From Notospermus geniculatus (taxonomy: Eukaryota; Nemertea; Pilidiophora; Heteronemertea; Lineidae): 64,000 bases of DNA. Where the stretch lies: positions 1 to 64,000 of the forward strand of contig NMRB01000215.1 in assembly GCA_002633025.1 (NCBI GenBank), in the 5' to 3' direction. A program made the translations under genes and the position numbers. Numbering within the stretch: position 1 is the stretch's first letter; each line of letters opens with the position of its first letter. The notes beneath the pieces are model-generated. The model worked only from the letters and a program-made list of their open reading frames with translations. It had not been told where the DNA came from and did not search any database. Positions 1-11,480 of the stretch are shown piece after piece.

Positions 1-2346
1 ATCTATACCCAGATGCATCATGGGATTTCCTCAGTAATTGCGTTGTACTTTCCCCAAATAATCTTGGTTTCTTTTCCCCAAACATGAAAAAAAGTGACAA
101 ACATTGGTTTGTTTCCAGTAACACAAGAGAGAAGATATTGGTATTGTAAAATGTAGGAAGCAAGGTGTTGTGGTAGAGTTTCTTGATCGATAGAAGTTGA
201 TTAAACACGGACAGACAGACAGACGGGAGGAGACAGAGTATTTAATCATCCCCCTTTCTTCTATCGATCTCTAATACTAAATCTAGGTCATTACCATGCT
301 GAGCAGGATTACCTGTCTATGCCTCGTCCATGAAGAGGTGTCGACATCCTCTTAGGATCGACTCTGATTCAATGTTCCAGACTGATCATTGACTGATCGT
401 GTCGCGGTATCCGAGATAAACATGATCCGCATTGATTGAACGGGTTTTTTAAAGATGGGAATACTTTATATAGAAAGGAAGCGGAGAGACGGCCAAACAG
501 AGGGGCATTGAGTTCTGATGAGTTTTTCGGTGGTTAGGGTAAAAAGAAATTCGTTGGGTATTCGATGTTTTATTGTGGAAAAAATAACGAACACTTTCGA
601 ATCCCTACGCAATTCGCTGTGCAACGGTCAGAAATTCATCCGCCACCAACAATGCATATTGCACTGTGGAAAAGTAGTACCGGTCTAGCCCTTTCCAGAG
701 TTTAATGTGGCATTGAACGCTGGGTACGAGATCGGTATAGGACCTGATTACTGTGTGCTGCTCATCGCAGTTATGCTCCCCATTGCCCAAAGGCAGCCAA
801 CTCGCTCGGCATGAAGAGTCGGGGTACTTTCGATCTTGTCCTCCACGACAGCAAATGACGTGCTCCTTGTCACTCAAAGAACAAACTTACCTGGTTGTGA
901 ATCGTCCCGGAAATCAATGCATATTGAATTGGTATTTTCATACCAACCTGACCTTGCAATGCTGTTGTTCCACTGCTTTTTGTTGGCCAACTTCAAATGA
1001 CTAGAGGACAAACGTGACATAACATTTTCTAGAAATTGTCTTGACAGCGTGACACGTGCCGCTAATTTCAGTCTCATCACACACCATATTGTTTTTTTTC
1101 TTCACCTCGGAATTTCAACGGAAATGAATGCGAGTATTTCTTTGGCAGGTCCTTCAGACAACAAGTAGCAATGACAATCATTTCACAGAGTGCATGACAA
1201 GCTTTTATTGTTTAAAACCTATTTCTCGAACACGATAGTACGGTACGTCGTGACGGTACGCTTACATGATCAATTCACCGCGGATGTCATGAGTATTCGA
1301 TGCACGTGACTCTGTCAATGCCGCGTGCTCAGCCCATCACAGCTTCAACCAATTCTCTTGGCATAACTATACTTCTTACCTGTCACTTTCTTGATCTCCT
1401 ACTCCATTGAAAAAGCCAACCTGTCTAAAATTCTCTGCAGAGCATCGTAAACCACTTTTTCATGAGATCGTAAAATCCTTGCGAGACTACCTTTGGCTGA
1501 TTGTAAGGTCTCTTTGCTTCACCGTACCTCAATAAAAAATTGATTGGTCTGTCACAGGGAAGTTGGCGGTCACTGATGCATGAGGGTTCTGCACTCAGGT
1601 CACATCGGAATCAGATCTTAAAAAAGTCTCTGTCCCCACGTGCGCGGACTGCGAGTGGCAAAAGTTAGAATAGAGGAGTGAGTCAGCAGATGAGATGCGG
1701 ACTGGCCGCAAGGGAGGCCAGCACTGATTCCAATCTGTGTCTTCTCTCTGACCAACACAACCCAGCTGTTTTACAAGATAGGACAAGTGATATATCATTC
1801 ATTGTTTTCCCACGTGTGAGATCACGTCCAGTGGTGTTATTCCATGGGAGTACATCGTCCAGCTCGCCCCGATGGTTTATAAGAATTCACCCACCTCTCA
1901 GCAAGCCGATGACGACATGATAAACGCATCATCGCCGCGTTATCTCTAGGAAGTTATATATCGCACCAGTGGCACGGACGAGGACTGCCACAAACTCTTC
2001 TGAACCACTCGGGTGCGTAATGCGCGTCCAGAACGCGTGGATGGGCGCGAAACAGTGTGATTACATACCAAAAGTACGTTTAACTTTACATCCCGTCCTG
2101 CCCATGGAATACTCTAAACTAATCGCAAAATTACGACACCAGTTCACCCCTCTTCCAATAGATGTTGCTTTCAATGAGACATTTAACCTTTATATTCCTG
2201 GCTAACTTGGCCAACGTGGCTCGGAGTTGACATTTTAGATCGTAAAGCAGACAGTGGTGCAGAGACACTTGAGTAAGTATCAACATTAGAGGAAACAAGG
2301 AAGGAGATCATAGAATAAGTCGAGGCATGCTGACACTTTACAAAGA
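1..2346. other. Intergenic sequence, no gene recognised
   Basis: I find no coding exon here. Open reading frames in all frames are short and match no family I know. The only structured piece I recognise is a dispersed repeat at 549-735, which recurs near 49.4 kb. Confidence 0.6.
549..735. repeat. Dispersed repeat, copy 1
   Basis: About 187 bp here is nearly identical, in the same orientation, to 49361-49546. Both copies run from a TTGGGTATTCGATGTT block to TGGGTACGAGAT, with a few substitutions and small indels. I see no terminal inverted repeats and no coding sequence. It is probably a fragment of an interspersed element. Confidence 0.85.
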
Positions 2347-2450
2347 AAAGCTTGAAGCATCGCTGGACAATACCGCCAAAAGAAAGCTTGAAGCATCGCT
2401 GGACAATACCGCCAAAAGAAAGCTTGAAGCATCGCTGGACAATACCGCCA
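2347..2450. repeat. 36-bp tandem repeat, three copies
   Basis: Three consecutive copies of a 36-bp unit containing GAAGCATCGCTGGACAATAC start at about 2351, 2387 and 2423. The period is a multiple of three, so all frames stay open across it. There is no other sign that it is coding. Confidence 0.9.
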
Positions 2451-2984
2451 TCAGTCTTTTCTTGCAACTCCAACAGATGGTCTTTCCTTAACTCCTGGGC
2501 ACGAGGTAACAACTCCATTCGCCAGTGGTGGAAAGAAGGATGACTCCATATTGTTGTGGTTGTCGCTATGCATAAACTAAGAAACTGCGCGCGCGAGGTT
2601 TATAGGTATGTCTCGCATGCAAATGAACTTCTAATCAGTCGACTTTCCATTGAGTCACGTAAAAGATCATTCTTCTTTGAAAAGAATGTGGTGAATTGAG
2701 GGGATCGGTAACACCATGGAAGATAGTCGGTGATGATTAGATGACGTTGGTCTTAATACATCTTTCCTTCAGTGTGAAGCAATGGCTTGGTCTCGCTGTG
2801 TGGTGTGATTTATGTGGGAGCGATGGCGGGCAAGAGATTTCTGATCGATCACACTTGAATCGTCATGAATAATAGGTGGCATCTGTGTACCCACGCGTTC
2901 AGACCCACGCGTATATTCTCGGGTGGTCTGCTTCACCGTTGTTCCCCATTTGGAAAGTACAATACACATGCATTGGTCGGTTCT

Positions 2985-3259
2985 AGGTACAGTAGTTTGC
3001 GACCACTCCTAATTTTGGTACGGGGACCCGCCCCGATTGGCCAGGCTTTCTCCTAACAGCTGGTCATTCCAACTCTGCCAGTAGAACTAAAACCTCTGCG
3101 TATCGCGTAAGGTTGTTACAGGATGGCGCTCCTGACAGTAGCAGATGAAAATGGTGCAAAAAGTGCACAGGTATCTGATCGTTCTTGATCGGAAAAGACG
3201 ATACATAGGGTGAAGAACAAGGCCAACTCTCATGGTATATCTTTTTTTCTTTCTGATTG
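2985..3259. repeat. Direct duplication, copy A
   Basis: About 274 bp here is almost identical to 3355-3628; copy A has one extra A in a short A run. The copies are separated by about 95 bp, which includes the end of a foldback element (3312-3351). The near identity points to a recent duplication or an assembly duplicate. Confidence 0.9.
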
Positions 3260-3269
3260 TTAGGAAGGC

Positions 3270-3352
3270 ATCACGAAGCCTATAGGAACACCACGAAAGC
3301 ATTTCGTAGAGGCATCGTGGTCGGAATCGTGGCAGTGTGAACTGGGCTTTAC
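3270..3352. mobile_element. Terminal part of a MITE family shared with 15.8 kb
   Basis: The block TGGTCGGAATCGTGGCAGTG followed by TGAACTGGGCTTTA ends near 3351 and recurs at 15847-15884, preceded in both places by ATTTCGTAGAGG-like sequence. The 15.8 kb copy has a partly complementary left end containing CACTAAGGCCACGATCC, which suggests a small terminal-inverted-repeat element. Confidence 0.6.
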
Positions 3353-3354
3353 GT

Positions 3355-3628
3355 AGGTACAGTAGTTTGCGACCACTCCTAATTTTGGTACGGGGACCCG
3401 CCCCGATTGGCCAGGCTTTCTCCTAACAGCTGGTCATTCCAACTCTGCCAGTAGAACTAAAACCTCTGCGTATCGCGTAAGGTTGTTACAGGATGGCGCT
3501 CCTGACAGTAGCAGATGAAAATGGTGCAAAAGTGCACAGGTATCTGATCGTTCTTGATCGGAAAAGACGATACACAGGGTGAAGAACAAGGCCAACTCTC
3601 ATGGTATATCTTTTTTTCTTTCTGATTG
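3355..3628. repeat. Direct duplication, copy B
   Basis: Second copy of the 2985-3259 segment, same orientation, differing at only a few positions. Confidence 0.9.
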
Positions 3629-4672
3629 GTCCTATTTGTGACACGTGTGTGTCAAACGGAGATGGCGAACACACGATATCCTTATCTCGCCAATCGGCTC
3701 TTATCTTTCACCCTGTATGGCGACTTGAGCCCTTACGCAGTTCAACAGATACAGGGCAGCCATAAGACATGAACATCAAAGTTATATTCCATGATAACTG
3801 ACCTGGTGAATCCACACAAGGAGAGCCAGCGTCAGTGTCGTTGACGGCTCATGACGGATACCTTTTTGCTTCTTGTCTTGTCAAAGCAGGTCGACCCGGC
3901 TGTCATTTAGAAGGCAAACTGTGATCAAACCAGGGTCCAATTCACTATCTTCAAGGTTAGCGTTTGTCAGAAATGAACAATAGACTAAATGTCATGTGTT
4001 GTTGAGTACGATTCTCAGCCCTCTCTCCCAAACACGAAGACACAATTCGCACTCAACCAGGGATGTTGTGTCAATTTTCCATTTCCTGAGCTGATTAAAT
4101 CAAATTCCTTGACATCTCATTTCTTTTGACTCCCAGTCCGCATGGGTTATCATGTGGAATTATGCCTAATTTGACCCCCGTCTCGCTAACTGCCTTAAAT
4201 TGCTCCTCATCCGCTCAGAAGCGAAAGAGGCAATATATAAACAATGTCCGCCATCACCAGCACTTAATTCTGTTTTCTTGTTTCTTCTAACTGACCAATC
4301 AGCGTGCTTGTTGCATCCCGTTTTGTTGCTTCTGCTTACTGACCAATCGACGTGATTGTACCATCTTGGTTTGGGATGGCAGTGATTTCAATGACAATTC
4401 CCCTTGCGACAACAAATCCACAAGGTTTTCCGACAACACCAATTTTCGCCAATTTTGTTGCAATTTCCGTACAACGCCCACCAATGATCAAAAAGAGAAA
4501 GTGTAGCCTTTATTAGCCGCTCTTTCTGCTCTATTTCGTCTTCCAACAATGACGACTTGAACCGGAAGTGGAACGGGAAGTGTTCATCATTGCTGCAAGC
4601 CTCCAAGAGTCCCCACAGCCTTTAGGGTATGATTCATGAACAGTGGACTCTCTCTATACTACTGTAGTATAA
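3629..4672. other. Intergenic sequence, nothing recognised
   Basis: No exon, RNA gene or repeat could be supported here. Confidence 0.5.
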
Positions 4673-4674
4673 AG

Positions 4675-4923
4675 GGCCTGTCACACTGAAGTAGTTCTCA
4701 AAACGTCCTGCCCAGTCATAAAAAATCGTAAAACGGGCTAGAACGTGTAACCCTTGGCAAAATAATGACTCAATGTTCTGGAGCACTCTTCCCGTCCATG
4801 AAGTTCATAAAAAAATGTAAAAAGGTGCCACTACATGTACGTCCACTCCGTTCGCAGACAGTTTGAGCCCGTTTGGCAAAATTTTCAAGAACGTACTGAG
4901 AACTAGCTCAGTGTGATTGGGGC
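4675..4923. mobile_element. MITE-like element with imperfect terminal inverted repeats
   Basis: The left end, with GTCACACTGAAGTAGTTCTC, is complementary to the right end, which reads ACTGAGAACTAGCTCAGTGT before GATTGGGGC. The terminal repeats are about 30 bp with a few mismatches. The interior of about 190 bp has no reading frame of note. No convincing target-site duplication was seen. Confidence 0.7.
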
Positions 4924-5840
4924 ATAAAGGGCATTTGACAAATGGTTTCCTGAATGGAAAGGTGTCCGAATAAAGAGGTCAAAAATAGAAATGGACAATT
5001 TGTGACTGAACATTGGTGTACTTGATAGAGAGGTATCCGCTATAGGGGAAGTTCCTCCGTTCTATCGATATATCTGACCTCATCAATATGAATGTGCAAA
5101 CTTTGGCCGCCAGCTGTAATGACACGGTAAAGGAGGGCAGCTTGTTGTCTGACGGGGGTATTTAACCTTGTTGAGCCCCTCTTCCTTGCTCTATTGATTC
5201 TATCCCAGCCTTCTTCAGCCACCAAGGGGTGTATAGGGGAGAGGATGGCAGGACTGCCTCGTAAAGTACATTTGACAGCCAGCACTAATTGAAAGGTGGA
5301 CGGTGGCCCCAGGGCGTCATGATATCATATGGTAATTTCTCCAATGCATTGTGACAGGATCAAGCTAACTCTCTATCTCTCTTTCAATGGCTTAATAAAG
5401 CCACTCCTCCACAATTTTTACGCTGTTGACTCTCAAAGGTCAGGTCAATTCACACTCTTGGTTTCCTTACATAGTGCTGTTCAGTTAAGATCGCTTCTGG
5501 GATCTCTACTACAAAGTGCCCGATGACGACCCCGGTTGGGGTCGAAAATTTGCCAAATTCGGAGACGACTTTACTTTTAGGATCTTGGTTTCCTAACCAG
5601 TGACACAAACAATTACCCATTGTTTTCTGTGGTTATTTTGCCGGAAACAACTTGTGTGAGAAAACGTTACGTGCATGGAGGAACACCTTGAGTCACAGCA
5701 GAAGTAAATAACACCAGTGTCGAGTGCGAAATCATGGGAACCAATCAGAGTACTTTTTACTCAGCAACGATTATTCTGATTGGCTGAGAAAAGAGATTGG
5801 GATAGAGAATACGTTCCGATGATTTTGCATCGGACAGCCC
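4924..5840. other. Intergenic sequence, nothing recognised
   Basis: No supported exon or element. Several short open frames have no recognisable similarity. Confidence 0.5.
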
Positions 5841-6063
5841 TAATACTAGCGTCCCACTGGCGAATTTTGGCCTGCGACAAGGGACGAATGAAAAATTCGT
5901 AGCTCTTCGTAGACCGTCGTCTATGTTCGCAGTTATTCTCTGGCGTCATGATCCAATACGAAACACATTAATGCTAAATATCGCAGCTTGTCGAGAGAAT
6001 GTCGCAGACTTCCGATTCGCCCCTTGTCGTCTGAAAAAGTCGCCAGTGGGACACTAGTATTAT
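5841..6063. mobile_element. MITE with 23-bp terminal inverted repeats
   Basis: The left end TAATACTAGCGTCCCACTGG continues with CGA and is complementary, with one mismatch, to the right end TCGCCAGTGGGACACTAGTA plus TTA. The element is about 223 bp, non-coding, and AT-rich in its centre. Confidence 0.85.
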
Positions 6064-6179
6064 AAGGTGTAGTCGAGAAATTGCTGGCCTGGATAGGGCA
6101 GAATCGTGCGCCCTGTTGCAGAAGTCATCCGGTGGTACGTCCTCCTATGATGACCAGCCGACCCTAACAGGTTACACCA

Positions 6180-6262
6180 TGATATCCATGCATGCATGAT
6201 GATGTGCATGCGTGTGCGTGCATCATCATGTGCATGCAATGCATGATGCATTGGCATGGCAA
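6180..6262. repeat. Low-complexity ATGCATGC-rich stretch
   Basis: Overlapping GCATGC, ATGCAT and CATCATCATG motifs give a simple-sequence, self-complementary stretch of about 80 bp just outside the left end of the 6271-7337 inverted-repeat element. Confidence 0.7.
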
Positions 6263-6270
6263 GCCGAATT

Positions 6271-7337
6271 ACGGTCTTTTCGCCCCATGGACTTTTCGCC
6301 CCCATTCGCACCCAGTCAGTTCGCACCATCGGTCGGACTTTTCGCCCCCAAAAATTCGCCTCATAAATCCGTTAAAAAACATGAAAATGACGATATTAAA
6401 ACATGGTAGGCCTAAGTAGGCTAGTAGCCACAAATCATGAAATGGATTCATTCCCTGGCTATGCTTGGCAGTGCGCCAGACCATGCGACATCCGAACCGC
6501 TGATCAGACCCGAGTCAGCATGGTCAGGGCATGCGCCAATAGTTGCCACAATGATGTCATGGGAATCCCAGTGTGCTACGGTATCCCCTCAGCCATTGGA
6601 TGATGCAGTAAAAATAGGTCACATACATTTGAATATGCAACAGTGGCCTTCCCAGTCACTGAGGGTTCCCGCCAAAACATCGTCAGGCATGGTGCTGAGG
6701 TATAAAAGGGATGGCAATCTTTCTTGAATTAAGTAAATATACAGGTCCTCGGGCAGCACCCACTGCATGGTTAGGCCCTATACATCTTTGGAAAGGATAT
6801 TTTGTCAGGATTACAACCAAATACATTTTACCTTGCTTGTTTTCTTCGTGTGAGAAAGATTCGCCCCCGGGGATTCGCCTTGATTGAATCTTGGAGGAAT
6901 TATATGAAAGATCGTTGGCAACTGCACCGTTGCTACGGCTTTTAGCAACCTCAACATCTAGGCCTAATCTCAGTAAATATTCTGTTTAATGGAAAGAAAC
7001 AACCAAGCAACACTGGCATGACTTTGAAGCATACTCTTTCTGGATCACAGCCAAATACGTCAGAACGCTGGTGAAAAATATCGGCGGGAGTTTTCGGGCA
7101 GCGCGATGACGCCCGTCTCATGATATCCCTCACGTCAGGCCGCCTCACTTGTCAAATGACAGCCGCGGGGGTCCGTTGTTCTGGAAATGAAATCCATGTG
7201 GCTACTTACTATATCGTCATTTTCATGTTTTTTAACGGATTTATGAGGCGAATTTTTGGGGGCGAAAAGTCCGACCGATGGTGCGAACTGACTGGGTGCG
7301 AATGGGGGCGAAAAGTCCATGGGGCGAAAAGACCGGA
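6271..7337. mobile_element. 1.07-kb element with ~125-bp inverted repeats, TTCGCCCC-rich
   Basis: The left arm at about 6272-6396 starts CGGTCTTTTCGCCCCATGG. It is almost perfectly complementary to the right arm at about 7211-7336. The arms carry several TTCGCCCC blocks and the interior has another near 6861-6885. The roughly 815-bp interior has short open frames but no transposase I recognise. It is most likely a non-autonomous foldback-type DNA element. One N lies just outside the right arm (7342). Confidence 0.85.
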
Positions 7338-7342
7338 TACCN

Positions 7343-8250
7343 TGTCAAGGATATTCCTTTTTGGCAATGAATGATGTTATGAAGAGGGATCAGTGCCAGC
7401 TTTTCCCATTCAGTTCTTGCCTAGCTCTTACTCAGCTCATACCCATATCTCTTATCCTTTAACAGCTCTTACCCGTCATTCGCTGTGACACAGAGGGGTT
7501 AACAAGCGGAACTCAAGAGGGAACTTAGAGATATAAGTGATGCTCGCCTCAGTAAGAGTCCTTAGCTAAGATTGCCTGTAGGGTAAGGTGAGAGGTTAGC
7601 CTATCATTCTCGGTATAAGTAAGGTGCCTTCGGCAACGACTGCCATACGGCTATTCCTACTTAGTAGCTGGGAATCATTGTCGGTAAATGTGGACAAATT
7701 AAGAGTTATTGTGGGGTAAGGGAGGATAAGTGACTGTATTAGGGAGACAGGCGGATGATGATGTCGGCGATTGAGTGGTGTGTCAAACGTTTGGTTTGTC
7801 TATCGTGAGGCTGGTATGATAATTAATAGTGAAGAGTGAATCACTCACTGTTGGTTGAAATCTAAATGAGAGGAAAGGCTGGTTGGTTTCCTTTTTGTGA
7901 AGAAATTTACATAGAAAGCCTAATGGAGTATGAAGACTTGAATCTCCTACTCAACTGCAGTCAAATATAATTGCACGGAAACCGCAGCACGCAAGGTACA
8001 ATTCACACTCATTAGCCAGCAAAACGATTCTGCCCAAAATGAATAGTTTGACAAGAAGTGGTTCATGCAGTTGGTTTTTCGATAATTTTTTTCAAAACAA
8101 TTGGTCCTTGGGTTGGGCATGAAGTTTTCTGGTTTGGGCGAGCGTAGGGCGTGGTGGTTCCATGTTGTTAGAGGGCGGTTATGATATGCGTGCGTTTATG
8201 TGTGAGTTCAGACATGATTGCGTGTCTGCACTAAACCTAGACCAACAACT
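7343..8250. other. Intergenic sequence, nothing recognised
   Basis: No exon or element was supported. Short runs of GTAAGAG and CAGCTCTTAC-like words recur between 7420 and 7630 without a clear period. Confidence 0.45.
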
Positions 8251-8451
8251 GAATGAGGAACCCGCATAACTTTTTATCCCACCAGGGCGGCGCTGTGAGC
8301 GGCTGTACCGAAGACGTCAAAAACAGAGCAAAGCAACGCAATGTCGTCGCGTCAGAATGTCCGTGACGCAGTACAACACGGAGAGACGTCGAAAAAAGTA
8401 ACCGCTCACAGCGCCTCCTAGTAGCGGTAGTTCTGCAGTTTCCTCATTCCT
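8251..8451. mobile_element. MITE with GAATGAGGAA ends (copy 1)
   Basis: The left end GAATGAGGAACCCGCATAAC is matched in inverse by the right end, CTGCAGTTTCCTCATTCC. Inside the ends lie complementary GGCGCTGTGAGCGG and CCGCTCACAGCGCC blocks. A diverged copy in the opposite orientation is at about 27290-27527. Confidence 0.75.
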
Positions 8452-9093
8452 TGAACCCTCCATTCCAAAACAAGACAGTTGATCATTCTCACATCATCAA
8501 CGTGGCACAGAAACCGACACTCACGAACCCGGTGATAAAAAACAACGCAGTTCAATCGTAAACGGGATTTTTTCTCGTCTTTTAAATCTGTCGGTACAGA
8601 ATTGTCGGTGATTAGTCATCCAAGAAAATGGTTGCGTCACCGTCGATTTACTAATTGTCGAACAAGGAACCTGGTTGATTTCGATATAAAAAACAAATCG
8701 TTCACAGAAGCAGACGATTGGTGTGTGTAAAATTTGGCATGGTTCCCGAACACGGCGTGTCGAGGAAGCACTTGTCGGATTCGTTTTGGTAAAGAAACAG
8801 ACAGGTGCATGTAAATTATTAATGAAATTTTCGATGCTCAGTAAAACCAACTAAAACTATTTCGGACGTCATTTTTCGAGTTATTGTTACTGAAGAAAAG
8901 CAGGTGGGTCTTTTGGGCGTTTTCAGCAGCACTGAAAACTCTCCACATGTTGAGCATACAAATCACAAGATTTTTCAAAGTTTCCAACGCAAAGAAAAAG
9001 GTCTCTACGCTTAATACAAACGTGGATGACAACTAGAAAATGATACCACCTGTCGCTTAACGAAGATTTTTCTTTCTGTTGCATGCAACGGTT
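8452..9093. other. Intergenic sequence with open minus-strand frames
   Basis: A minus-strand open frame of 109 codons (8521-8850) lies here. It shows no signal, domain or splice context I recognise, and I do not call it a gene. Confidence 0.4.
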
Positions 9094-9348
9094 ATGTTTT
9101 GCCAAGTACATCTCACTCAAGTTTTGCCAAGTGCATCTCACTCAAGTTTTGCCAAGCGAATCATGCTCAGGTTTTGCCAAGTGAATCTCGCTCAAGTTTT
9201 TCCAAGTGAATCTCGCTCAAGTTTTGCCAAGTGAATCTCGTTCAAGTTTTGCCAAGTAAGTCTCGCTCAAGTTTTGCCAAGTGAATCACACTCAAGTTTT
9301 GCCAAGTGAATCTCGCTCAAGTTTTGCCAAGTAAATCGCGCTCAAGTT
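9094..9348. repeat. 25-bp tandem array, about ten copies
   Basis: A unit of the form CAAGTTTTGCCAAGTGAATC plus TCGCT repeats about ten times with substitutions (GTGCATC, GTAAGTC, GTAAATC and similar). The period is 25 bp, not a multiple of three. Confidence 0.9.
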
Positions 9349-9439
9349 GTAAACGTGATTCGAGTGTAAAATGCCAACATTGAACATTTGATNGGGGGGG
9401 GGGGGGGGGTGAAGCGATTCCAATTGACGAAGCAGGACG

Positions 9440-9570
9440 ATATGTAGGCCTACAATGTATGACACTATTCACTGGAAGCTACTGCGAATGCAATGTATGT
9501 CGGTCACCCATCCAAGTACTAACAGCGCTGAACGTTGCTACTACTTCCAGCTCAGCTCCGAGGCCGACGC
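9440..9570 (-). mobile_element. 5S rRNA-derived SINE or pseudogene fragment
   Basis: Read on the minus strand, the stretch contains GTTAGTACTTGGATGGGTGA followed by CCG, the highly conserved 3' half of 5S rRNA. Upstream is a CTCGGAGCTGAGC segment resembling the 5S CTCGGAAGCTAAGC block. The rest has diverged, so this is not a functional 5S gene. A SINE3-like retroposon head or a 5S pseudogene are both possible. An N followed by a run of G at 9393-9410 lies just upstream. Confidence 0.7.
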
Positions 9571-11324
9571 GCCAACCACAAGGGTTAACATAGCTGATGC
9601 GAGGATCTCTCCAGCTTTTAAGATACAAGCACCGTCAGTATATTTTCGTGAAAAACGACTGACGTAAGGAATTGAAGCCAAATTCTTCCGATAAAACAGC
9701 TGCACATTATATACTTTAAACCATGATGTTCTTCCGCTGAAGGAGCTAATCTCATATCACAAGACAAAAAAACAAGGAAAAATTGGGGAAGGCCTAGATT
9801 TACTTAAAAACATTTGATACAAGAGATGAATCTATCTTCGATGTCGGTGAGTGTTTCTCCATTGCCGGAAGTTAAAGAACATCGTCCTGGTGTGGAACCT
9901 CGTGCCCTGCGCTCCTACATCTGACCCATACAAGACGTGCCCTGTGCTCTGACATGTACTGACTCATACAAGATGTACCAAAGAAAGAGAACCTGGAAGC
10001 GAGGCATGAAGCTGGAGTTGCATTCTTTTACATCCCGGGAGATAATCTGGTTGTTGATTCGAAGAACATGGCGATGTTTTCGGATTGAGAAAGTTTCGCG
10101 ATGCACTTGAATTCGGAATGAGACAAGAGTAGAATGCAAGCGCAGTCTTCTGCCGTGAATGCCGATCTAGTGCTTAGATGTGGTCCTGGCGTCGTTTTTC
10201 TTGAAGAAACTGATGCAATAAACCGCCATGATAATCACCTCTAATAGCATTCCAAAAGGTTAAAGGACTATTTGTGGCATAGTATTCCATGCATGAAAGC
10301 TTAGAAGCCTTCTCGTTTATTTGACACTGAATATGATATCACATTCACAGTATACGGCTTGTTATGAAATGGTTGACCTTTCTGGTGGGATTTTTTCAAT
10401 ATTTCTTCTGTACATCATAAAACAGGCCATTGTCTAAGCTTGTCATAAGTCTCGAGATGCCGGTGATCGGATTCCCTCAAGTTACCCCTGAGAACCTGAA
10501 CACGATCGTCGCATCCGCTAGCGGTGTAACGTCTTCTAGTGTTCACTACATCTCAGTGTTTCCAAACAAGCGTTTGCGACACAAATGAACTTTATTCATA
10601 CCACCCAATGTTTCGCACGATTTGCCAGCGATCCCTGACACAAAAATAGAGTGTACGCCTTTCTTTTAGTAAATACATTCTTTTCACATTCGCCTCTTTG
10701 CCTCCACTAAGTGGTCCGCTCCACGCTTCCATAACTAACAGCTGATGAACACTCGGTATGTCATGTTGCAGATCAAGAAATATTTCATTACATTTCGCGG
10801 CAGAGTTTGATTACTGCACTTATTAGCGCGATAACGGTAAATTCACAATCGTACGTGGCACGGAGATCCCCACCCATGATCCCCGTGTCATCATGTTTTA
10901 ATCCCCCTCAGGGGGGCAATATACAACCAACTCCACTTAACTACATTCCACGCAGTCGTTAGAAATCAAATGATCACGATAATTTACAAACATTCCGACT
11001 GAGACGAAACGTGGGCGACTCCATTTAACTCAAATCTCACATGGTTTTTGCTGCACGATTTTAATCTGTTGAGATCTGAATCAAAGTAATTAACTCGTGT
11101 GAAATCAACGTATTATCCATTTAGATTCAAACGATTCTTGTTGCTCACACTCGGGTGAGGAGTAGGAGGACGTGTAGGCGACCGTGTTTCCTTTGACGTG
11201 ATGTCAGTAGGCCTCAATAGAGGACGTATAACCACCCGGAAGTGGTCGGCGATTTCAAAAATGTATTGAATCCAGAGCTGTGTGCCAAATTCGGCATTTT
11301 TAGCTCCATAGACAGTATTTTAAT
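9571..11324. other. Intergenic sequence, nothing recognised
   Basis: No exon with supporting splice signals or known motif was found. AT-rich stretches occur around 9.7-9.8 kb and 10.3-10.4 kb. Confidence 0.5.
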
Positions 11325-11480
11325 GTACAGCATGGGGGAAACCGGAGTGCTCGGAGAATATCTGTCATGTCAAGGAGAGTCGCCGTCTCCACATGAACGG
11401 CGGTCCGGCCGGAGATCGAACCAGAACTCAGCTCCAGAGGTGACAGACACACTGACCGCCAGTCAATGGTCGCCGTTTGG
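11325..11480 (-). mobile_element. Degenerate tRNA-derived SINE (same family as 45.1 kb)
   Basis: On the minus strand, GGTTCGATCTCC resembles a pol III B box. Both this element and the one at 45110-45295 share GGAGTGC(T/C)CGGAGAA-like and GAGAGTCGCC(G/C)TCTC-like blocks and the CAGAGGTGACAG word. The A-box end is poorly preserved here. Confidence 0.6.

Noticed and set aside
2352-2543. Short protein made of 12-residue repeats
   Set aside because: The frame is open on both strands only because the tandem unit is 36 bp. No other coding evidence.
8521-8850. 109-codon minus-strand open frame
   Set aside because: No motif, signal peptide or neighbouring exon. Composition is like the surrounding intergenic DNA.
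9440-9570. Functional 5S rRNA gene
   Set aside because: Only the 3' conserved block and a short upstream block match. The rest has diverged.
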